Both the position numbers and the translations under genes were made by a program. Shown one piece after another: positions 55,945 to 64,000 of a stretch of DNA of 64,000 nt. The stretch covers positions 4,712,001-4,776,000 of the forward strand of contig JAYESD010000012.1 of assembly GCA_036927565.1 (NCBI GenBank), read 5' to 3'. The notes beneath the pieces are model-generated. The model worked only from the letters and a program-made list of their open reading frames with translations, was not told the DNA's origin and ran no database searches. The stretch is from Tuctoria greenei (taxonomy: Eukaryota; Streptophyta; Magnoliopsida; Poales; Poaceae). How positions within the stretch are numbered: position 1 is the first letter of the stretch; each line of letters starts with the position of its first letter.

Positions 55945-56591
55945 TGTTATGAATATTGGATCTTATGTTATCGAGGAGGTCAGAGACCTCTATAAATAGA
56001 TGTACAAAGATGACAAATATACAAATAAATCACTAATATATCATCTAATATAATATTACTATTATATCTCTAACACTCTCCTCAAACTCAAGGTGCATCA
56101 CAAATATAGAGTTTGAAGAGATAACAATGATGATGGGAGCCACAAATATGACCTAAATGGTGGTGCCAATGAGAAAATGTCGAAGTAGACGAAGCAGCAA
56201 AACTAAAGTCAACTGAACTGACGGACGCATTGGAAGGAAGACGAAGTCAGTCAAGCTCCCAAAGATGATGTGAATCGCGACGACGAAGGCCAGCACCAAC
56301 CAGAGATCATCCATAAGCAACCCAAAGTCGTAGATCGTGCATATGTAGACGCATACGAGGAAATCAGTTACGGTAATTGATGCAATTGAAAAGCACCACA
56401 CGCCGAACAACTGGAATTTCGGTCGAAGAAGAAAGTCATCATGAAAAAAATGACAGGCGACGGCGAGAGCACAAAATAAGCAGCGGGACGATGGGAGAGC
56501 GCGAATAAAAGCGGCGCAAGCAACAGTTTTTTTTAACGAGACAGAGGCGAAGCTTCCGAATCAACAATGGATCAAGACGTCACGGGCAGCC
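55945..56591 (-). mobile_element. Copia remnant: short 3' LTR and adjoining sequence
   Basis: A 131-bp LTR at 55945-56075 (TGTTAGAGATATAATAG...TTCATAACA on minus) with the purine tract TTGAGTTTGAGGAGAG just before it. 56076-56591 is internal Copia sequence without an intact frame; SIRE element B interrupts it. It lies about 350 bp upstream of the MATE TATA box. Confidence 0.6.
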
Positions 56592-58230
56592 TGAAAGTTG
56601 CCTAGAGGGGGGGGGGGGGTAAATAGGCTAATTGACCTGAAATGACTTAATAAAACGAGATTAATACACAGGGGGCGGACTAGTCCGGTCCAGGGGCGGA
56701 CTAGTCCGGTCCACCTACAGGGAAAAACCTAAAAGGGGTTTCTAACAGATTTTGGTCTAACTCTTGTGATGCAAAGTTTGTTAGAATAACTTAGTGAGCC
56801 TTAACAAGTTATATGGCAAGTATGAAGCTAAGGATCACAATATAGCAAAGGTGATGAGTAAAATGGGCAAAGCTTAACACTAGAAGCAATATATGATGAA
56901 TGAAAGCTAAGAACACAAGTGACACGAGGATTTTATCCCGAGATTCGATCCCACACAAGGAATCTACGTCCCCGTTGAGGAGTTCACAAAGGATCGGGTT
57001 CAACAACCCTTCCCTCACCAAGTTTACCGCACGGGCCTAACTTGGTTCTCCACTATCACAAATAATGAATACAAGATTCGTTGGGGCTTCTCACAATCTG
57101 AGGCTCCCACCACAATTACAATTGCAAATCACAAGGATTAACTCAAGCCACAGATCACAAAAATTCATAAAGTGCAAGAGATCAAACCGAGAGCCAAGGA
57201 GCGGTGTTCTTCCTCTTCTTCACCTCACAAAACCCTAATCCACACAAGAATTAGTTTTAGAGGGAATGTAGGCAAGAAGGAGGCTTTTGGAGGCTCAAGG
57301 TTGTTGTGGCGGCGCTAGGGTTTCAGTTTGCTCAAAGGATGGTTCAAAAGAACCCAAGGGACCTCTATTTATAGAGGTCCCAAGCCCATACTGCCGACTT
57401 CAGCAGATGGGCGGACTAGTCCGGCCTACAGCCCGGACTAGTCCGGCCTAGGGGACCACTGACGCCTCTGACAATTGTCGCACTGCGCGGCAATCGTCAC
57501 ACTACCCGCCAAACTTCAAATTCAAACGGTCACCTCAACAACGGACTAGTCCGTCCCTCACCGGACTAGTCCGATCTCACACAGAACCTTTTGTTCCGTG
57601 TGAAAACGGACTAGTCTGAAGACCACGGACTAGTCCGGCCTTCCCAGACTTAGTCTTTGAAACGCAGTCTCCTCTCAAACCTGGACTAGTCCGGCCCCCA
57701 GGGCGGACAAGTCCGATCTTAGTCAGGACCTCTTGGTCCAGACTAAAACGGACAAGTCCGTGGTTTTGGGACATAGACCCAAAAACCCACTCACGGCTAC
57801 CCGGACTAGTCTGTCCCAATACGGACTAGTCCGATCTCAGTCAGACCCTTCTGGTCCGGTCGAAGACGGACTTGGCCGGCCAGGAGCGGACTAGTCCGGC
57901 CTTCTGCACGGACTAGTCCGGCCCTACTGCCAGACTACTTCTAACTCTCTTCTCTCAAAATGTTTGACCTCTAAACCGCTTTGAACTCCCAACTTGATCT
58001 CAATGCACTTTACACACACATCCTCACACAAATTTGGCTAGTCTAAACTCGACACACTAGAAACCCTAGTTTCCCTTTTCGAGTTGACATCGCCGTTTCC
58101 ATCTTTTTCCTTTTTGAGGGATTGTGCTTCCACTTAGTCCACACCTGTGCTTAAGATCACTGAGCTCATTAGTCACTTAATTGTCATCATCAATCATCCA
58201 AAACCCACGGGGATCCTAGATGCACTTTCA
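56592..58230 (-). repeat. 3' LTR of SIRE element B
   Basis: 1639 bp, TGAAAGTGCATCTAGG...GGCAACTTTCA on minus, clearly homologous to A's LTRs but with many differences. TATAAATA at 57373-57366. CGGACTAGTCCG-type palindromes at 57413-57925 upstream of it. A run of 13-14 G lies near its end at 56607-56620. Confidence 0.9.
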
Positions 58231-58741
58231 ATTTCCCCCTTTTTGGTGATTGATGACAACACATTAAGTCTTCACATATAAGAGTGTAAATTTGTGGTTT
58301 TCATAACGTGCGGGTGTATGAGTGACTCCCCCTCAATGAATGCATCATAAAAGAGAGATTGGGGAAGTCCTTATACACACACACGTTATGGTGGGGTGCC
58401 TACGTGTTGTGCTCAACAATTTGTGACAAGACATAACAGGCATGAATATGATTAAAAGATAGACAATCAAAACATCATATGTGATATTTAACATTAAGAG
58501 CATAGTCTTGCACAAATTTAAGTGTTCTACATAACATAGATATTACAATAAAGGAGTGCAACATGTCCACGGACCCAACAAGAGAACTACACTCGACTCT
58601 CCACACCTAAATACCCTTGCCCAAACTTTCTAACACTCCCCCCTTTTGACTATCTCTCCCGACTGACTCCCAACTATCTCTCCCCCTTTGGCATCAAGAC
58701 ACCAAAAAGGGAAAAGAAGAGGGGAAACACGACCTCGAAGT

Positions 58742-60542
58742 CTAGTCGTCGTCTTCCTCGTCATCGTTGTCGTCGCGGGAGTCGCTCTCCGTGGCCTCCA
58801 GGTCCTCTTGATCCTCATCATCATCGTTGGAGGCACGAGCCGAAGGAGCTGCCCGGGAAGAGCTTCCGTCCTCTTGGAGCTGGGCGAGCTCGTCGGCGGT
58901 GAAGTTGGGGAAAGGAGTGATCTCCCCGTCACTCACTTCCGGAGAGGACATAGGGACCTCCAGCTTGTCGCACACCGCCTTAAGATACTTTTTTGGCGCT
59001 TGTGTGCCCTCTGAGCCCGGATCTCTTGCTTTCGGCAGGAAGTGAAGATCGCCTTGAAGCACTTGAAGAAAGCGCTCATCAATTGAGGCAGAGGCGGAGA
59101 AGGAGGCGCCACGGGGCGAGATGGAGGATCTGCATTCTTCCGACGTGGAGGAGCCGGCACATTTGGAGGCTGCTGAGGACGAAGCGGGCGATGCGACACG
59201 TCCTTGACAAAGGACAAGCCCGACACCTTCTCTATGAGGCACATAATGTAGGGAGCATACCCGCAAGCTCGGTTGGGGGTATGCGAGATGTTGAAGATAT
59301 CGTCGAAAATGTAATCGACGAGGTTGAATTTCTCCTCCCCATCAACAAGAAGTAGCAAGTGCCTCAAGTTTCCTTGAATCACCCCAGCATCACCATCCTT
59401 TGGTGCTATTGTCCTTCTGAGGATCCTGTTCATGATGTTGTAGAAGGGCTTGATGTTGCGAGCATGTCCGGCACTGTATTGGACATGACTGGGGTACATG
59501 TATGCCAGCTCATCACGGTCCACGGCCTTGAGGTTAGAGATGATGATCTCATGATCCAGATGTGCCTCAAGCCCTAGAATCTTGGCAAACTCCGCATAAG
59601 TGACTGAGTATTGCTCGCCATGCGTCATCCATATGATCCTCCGGTCACCTGAGGTGGTGAAGTAGATAGTGGAGTAAAATTGCAGGATCACTTCGATGTT
59701 CCAGTCATATTTGAACCCCATGATCTCCTTGAGCTCATGACGCTCAACAGCTTCAATGACGGTGTCAAATGCAGAGTGTTGCTTCTTTGACATGTACTCC
59801 CAGTCTACCCACTGTGCTTCAATCACAGGCTTCTTCATGCTTTGGTAGACCAGACGGTAGTAATCACAATGAAAGTCGCACCAAAACCGAGGGTCGGTGG
59901 TGCTCCTTTCATACTTATACACCTTGTCCGTCCGGAGCCTTCTTGCTTTCTCAACTCCCTTTCCATGAAAGATATTTGCAGCTATGTCACGCTGCCTGTT
60001 GGGATTCCTCTCGGGAGTGTGCACTTCCAGGGGACCAATCGGTTTGACTTTCCCCTTCTCCTTGATAGCAATGCCCTTTGCTTTCGCAGCCGAGGCCTTC
60101 ACTGAGGGCTTCTTTTTCTTTGGCTCAGCAGGAGCCGGGGCCTTGCCCTTCTTCGGATCTCTCTCGATTCGGCGTTCAGAAATGTCTTCTTGGGCTGGTT
60201 CCTTGCCCTTGTCCTTCTCTCCAAGTGTCAAAGTCGCTTCCTCTTGGAGACTTGTGCAGCAGCAGCCTGAGAGTTGTGAGCTTCACGCTCCTCTCGCTTC
60301 TTCTTCCAGAGATCCTTCCGTGACTCCTCAATGGCCCGAGCTATTGCTTCATCCTCGTCGTAGGCCAATGCGGCGGCCCGAGCAGTTTGTTGCTTCTTGG
60401 CTGCTTGCGTTCTTGCATGCTGCTCGAGATACTTCTCCGCAGCCTCAACTTCGGCTCTTGCTCGCTCTTCGGCGAGACGAAGTTGCTCCGCCTCCCACTC
60501 GGGGTCAGTGGGGGGAGAAGCGGAACGGCGAGGAGCAACCAT
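58742..60542 (-). pseudogene. Third ORF of SIRE element B, two frameshifts
   Basis: Three overlapping frames make up one protein like the 595-aa ORF of A: 60542-60228 (MVAPRRSASPPTDPEWEAEQ), 60231-58933 (globular part, SMKKPVIEAQWVDWEYM, LVDYIFDDIFNISHTPNR), and 59266-58742 for the acidic tail (KAVCDKLEVPMSSPEVSDGE). Shifts lie near 60230 and 59000. The N-terminal 100 residues differ from A while the globular part is closely similar. Confidence 0.82.
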
Positions 60543-60644
60543 TTTAGCTGAAAAGAATAGAGTTCATAAGATAGAAGGTCAAGGAGTTGGAATAATGCAA
60601 AAGAATTCACGAAACACAGCCAAAGTGTGAGTTTGACCTGTGCA

Positions 60645-61205
60645 GACCGGACTTGTCCGCTCCAGGGGCGGACTAGTCCGCCTGGCACCAGACTAGTCCG
60701 GGTTGCATAGGCTAAACTCTAACTCTAACGGTTTTTCGAGAAATTTGGAATCAAGTCGCAATACTCCTAGGCTATGATCACAAGGTCACTAGAAACAACT
60801 TTAATGAAGAGGCATCTACCAAAAACTTAATGAATTAAGAATGAGGCTAGTTTTTGAAAAAGGAGGAATACCTCTTCAAATCTTGAAGAATCGACAAGAT
60901 CAGGGAGGGATCGCGTCGAGGATGTTTGGGAAAGGTCTCCCTTGCCTCCAAGGAGTCCAATGCACGGATTGGAATCGGCTTTTGGTGGTTGGAATCGAAA
61001 ATCATCGAAAGGAGGCGGTTTCGCGCGCGTGGAAGAGAGAAAAGTCTAGATGAGGAAGTGGAGGGGTCGGCCGCTTCCTGGGGGGTTTAAGTCCCCAGGG
61101 GCCAGACTAGTCCGGTAGGGGAGTCGGACTAGTCCGGTCAGCGACCAGAACCGGACCAGTCCGGATCCGGACTTGTCCGGCCATAGGGCGGACTAGTCCG
61201 GTCCT
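60645..61205. repeat. Palindrome-rich spacer before the third ORF of element B
   Basis: Same layout as in A: CGGACTAGTCCG or CGGACTTGTCCG units at 60648-60710 and 61105-61205, with GGGGACTTAAACCCCCC between them on the minus strand (about 61097-61081). Confidence 0.65.
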
Positions 61206-61496
61206 AGGAGGCTGAAAACATATATATTTGAGTTTTAGCCACTATAAAAGATCCTTATGGACATATTGCACAACAAAACCTTGTGAATATGGTCAGTAAG
61301 CAATCAACATTCAAACTATGACCATGACTCACAAAGTCACTAGTTTTTCAAATATTTTGGAGAAAATTGAGATAGAGATGAATTTTCCAACCACATGCAT
61401 CCTTTTGAACAAGGCATAAGTAAACATTCAGATGTGCATGTTTCAAGCCACATTTCGAGAATCTAATATATTGAGCTCACTCCTAAGCTCACAAAA

Positions 61497-61950
61497 TCAC
61501 TTCTCATCTAGTGGCTTGGTAAATATGTCGGCTAGTTGGTTCTCGGTTCTCACATGGGAAATTACTATATCCCCCTTTAAGGAATGATCTCTCAAGAAGT
61601 GGTGTCTAATGTCTATGTGTTTGGTCCTTGAATGCTCAACTGGATTATGGGCTATTTTGATGGCGCTCTCATTGTCACATAGGAGAGGGATATGGCGCAA
61701 GTTTATACCATAATCCCTTAGAGTTTGTCTCATCCACAGAAGTTGTGCACAACAACTTCCGGTTGCGACATACTCCGCTTCGGCTGTGGAGAGAGCAATG
61801 GAATTTTGTTTCTTAGAGGACCAAGACACTAATGATCTACCCAAGAATTGGCATGCTCCAAATGTGCTCTTTCTATCAACTTTGCACCCCGCATAATCCG
61901 CATCGGAATAACCAATGAGGTTGAACTTGGATCCTTTGGGGTACCAAAGT
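61497..61950 (-). pseudogene. SIRE element B RNase H, C-terminal part
   Basis: Reads LWYPKGSKFNLIGYSDADYA, STAEAEYVATGSCCAQLLW and HNPVEHSRTKHIDIRHHFL, almost as in A. It ends early at TGA (61499-61497) after FTKPLDEK, where A continues RFCELRSEL. At 61950 it runs into the LTR of Gypsy C. Confidence 0.88.
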
Positions 61951-62803
61951 TGTCGGTACCCTAGAAACCGTACACCCCTTGAGGTTACAAAGATCTCAAA
62001 GGAAAGCCATCTATTTGGTTTGAAGACCCTCGGAGGCCCACTTGTCAGACATGACCGGACCCGCTTCTCCAACATGGTTAATCCCTGGGTCGCCACGTGT
62101 ACAACCAAACCGGAGCTACCGCCCACAAGGGGGAAGCTCCGGGCCACGTACCGAAACGGCACCTCCGGACTTAACCCCTGACCGAGAGAAGCTCCGGACC
62201 TGACACGTGTCAGGTAGCCTCGGAGCTACCTGTTTCCCACAGCAAGCTCCGGAGCTGCCACGTGTCCAATCATCGGACCTTCAGCTTCTAACCTCCGGAA
62301 GACCCTGTAACAGCTCCGGACCTTCAAAGGAGAGCCAAGGACTTCAAGACCCGATTAAGTGCCATTAATGCCATATTAATGACACTTAATTGTACGTTCT
62401 TAACACCAGTAACGGTGTTGTCAAAGCCCGTTACAGGATCATTAATAGCAATTAATCGTGTATCAATACTAGTAACCGCCGGGGCCACATGTCGGGCCAG
62501 GCTAGCTTGTAACTGCCTGTCCTTGTACTATAAAAGGACAGGCCGACGATACACGCGGGACACGAGGTTCACGGGCGATCATACATACCCCATACACTCG
62601 TGACAAGCTCTTACTACTAATACAACACCAACACAACCGTGGAGTAGGGTATTACGCTCAGGCGGCCCGAACCACGTAAATTCTTGTGTCTCCTTTGCCA
62701 AACTCCTATTCACCTTCTTGAATCTCCGTGCGCCCACACTGAACTTCAAACTCCCCAATCACTTTAGCAGTGTAGGGAGATCTGCCGGCTCCAACCGCCG
62801 ACA
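61951..62803 (+). repeat. 5' LTR of Gypsy C
   Basis: 853 bp, TGTCGGTACCCTAG to CAACCGCCGACA. TATAAAA at 62529-62535. An 18-bp perfect palindrome ACCTGACACGTGTCAGGT is at 62198-62215 and CCACGTGTCC near 62260, both in the upstream part. Confidence 0.88.
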
Positions 62804-62841
62804 GTTGGCGCGCCAGGAAGGGGCGCCTGAGATTTTCGAGA

Positions 62842-64000
62842 ATGGTGAACTCCGCTGCTGGATCATCCAACGGCCAACCTGCTGCTCAGGCTGTTGGGGG
62901 CAATCCCTCCAACAGGCAACCACCAGCAGGAGCCTCAGCACCAGTAGGAGCCACACTCCCACCACCACCATCTTCTCCAACAAATCGTGTTGGGCAACAT
63001 GATGGTGCGCCGGCGTCGCTTACTGCGTCGGAGAGTCATGATAACCCGGAACACGCGCTCCATGCAGCGCATGCTCTTCTCCAACGTCCACCACCTCCGG
63101 ATGCATCTCGAGATGCACTGTAGCAGTGGAGGGCCGATGTGGAGCACTTGGTCGCAGCAGCGGCCGAACGCCTCAACAACCAGGGTCCTCCTCCTTCGCG
63201 ACGAGCCCTGTCGCAGCGGCGGACTTTGTCTGGAAAACTTGGTCCGCACGCCTCCAATAGCAGGAGACGTGCTGCATCTCAACAAGTGATGTCACTGCCC
63301 TCTGGGACTCGACGCACTCACACGGTATCCAGGCTTTCGACTCATGACCTCCGGGCGGAGCTTGATCGCCGATACTGCCAGCAGGATGGTCGTGTCCATA
63401 TTGAGTGTGCCCGTGAAAGACGGGAAGCTCAGGACCTTTCTACTCTGGAAGGGGTAGGAGGAGGCTGTTCAGCCCTAGCCATGCACCCGCGCATGGTTAG
63501 ATGGCCACAAAAGTTCCGGCCTCACCTGCCGGAAAAATTCGACGGGGCTATCAACCCCGCCAAATTTCTTCAGATTTACTCCACTGTAATCTTGGCAGCT
63601 GGAGGAAATGAGGCCGTGATGGCCAATTACTTTCCAGTGGCCTTAACTGGGACCACCAGGTCCTGGTTTATGAGCCTTCCACCCAACTCTATCAACAGTT
63701 GGGAGGAGCTGTGCCGTCAGTTCACTGCCAACTTCGGGAGTTCATACACCCGACCAGGCACTGAACTAGACCTTTTTGCGGTCGTGCAAAAAGGGGGAGA
63801 ATCTTTGCGGTCCTTCATCTAGAGGTTCTCTCAGGTACGAAACACTATCCCTTCTATCTCAAGCGCTTCTGTCATTGTGGCATTCAGACAGGGCGTACAG
63901 GACAAGAAGATGTTGGAGAAGCTGGCGATCAAGGAGATCACCAGCATCACGGAACTCTTCAGCCTGGCAGACAAATGTGCCAGAGCTGCGGAGGGCCGTG
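62842..64000 (+). pseudogene. Gypsy C gag with two nonsense codons
   Basis: ATG at 62842 (MVNSAAGSSNGQPAAQAVGG). One frame throughout: TAG at 63121-63123 (E has GAG there) and TAG at 63820-63822 (CAG in E, reading SFIQRFSQV). The gag domain (VRWPQKFRPHLPEKFDGAIN, FMSLPPNSINSWEELCRQFT) is otherwise intact and continues past the window end with FRQGVQDKKMLEKLAIKE. Confidence 0.88.

Larger units (their letters stand above)
56592..64000 (-). mobile_element. SIRE-lineage Copia element B, incomplete in window
   Basis: Same family and orientation as A. The 3' LTR is 56592-58230, followed by purine tract, third ORF (broken), palindrome spacer and RNase H up to 61950, where Gypsy C is inserted. RT, integrase, gag and 5' LTR must lie beyond 64000. 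Confidence 0.88.
61951..64000 (+). mobile_element. Gypsy element C (Tat lineage), 5' part
   Basis: Same family as E, opposite orientation. 5' LTR 61951-62803, then GTTGGCGCGCCAGGAAGG at the primer-binding position and gag to the window end. Inserted in element B's RNase H; the other end is outside the window. Confidence 0.88.

Overview
This is a stretch of a grass (Poaceae) nuclear genome. The evidence is spliced genes with short GT-AG introns, tRNA-iMet-primed Copia elements, Gypsy/Tat and Copia/SIRE retrotransposons, RTE- and L1-type LINEs, a SMART-type TRIM, a Tourist-like MITE and CACTA ends. There is no sign of bacterial gene organisation, rRNA, tRNA or CRISPR. I cannot fix the species from the sequence alone.

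The centre of the window is one host gene that is easy to miss. It is a MATE-family transporter of the FRD3/DTX42-43 (citrate exporter) type on the minus strand. Reading exon by exon I recover 13 exons from an ATG at 55371 to a TAA ending at 6097. They join in phase with consensus GT-AG borders into a 1512-nt, 503-codon reading frame without a stop. The gene spans about 49.3 kb because four introns are filled with transposons: intron 2 (15.5 kb), intron 5 (2.6 kb), intron 8 (3.5 kb) and intron 12 (24.7 kb). A TATA box lies about 210 bp upstream of the ATG.

Layout. 1-2.94 kb: right part of a CACTA transposon, with GA-rich and AT-rich low-complexity sequence. 2.94-4.92 kb: two decayed LINE 3' ends. 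5.23-5.52 kb: complete TRIM. 5.76-5.89 kb: Tourist-like MITE. 6.1 kb: last MATE exon. 6.15-30.84 kb (intron 12): old Copia element G (7898-14565), a small CACTA-type MITE (15770-15958), and short Copia F (16117-30714), whose 3' LTR was split by Tat-lineage Gypsy E (17470-30432). 30.84-31.59 kb: MATE exons 12-9. 31.79-35.07 kb: internally deleted Copia D. 35.1-39.5 kb: MATE exons 8-3 with a Gypsy 5' fragment in intron 5. 39.7-54.9 kb (intron 2): RTE LINE pieces, nearly intact SIRE-lineage Copia A (41313-53399) inside one of them, and a Gypsy 5' fragment carrying a 380-bp L1. 55.08-55.37 kb: MATE exons 2 and 1. 55.9-64 kb: Copia LTR remnant, then SIRE element B (from 56592), which is interrupted at 61951 by a second Tat element C running off the window.

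Three things stand out. The first is the intact but transposon-inflated transporter gene. The second is the spliced antisense gene of Gypsy E, which lies between pol and the 3' LTR. The third is the array of CCGGACTAGTCCGG palindromes in the SIRE LTRs, just upstream of the LTR TATA box and again upstream of the third ORF. Element borders, target-site duplications and splice sites were read by eye; lineage names come from family knowledge and were not checked by any search.
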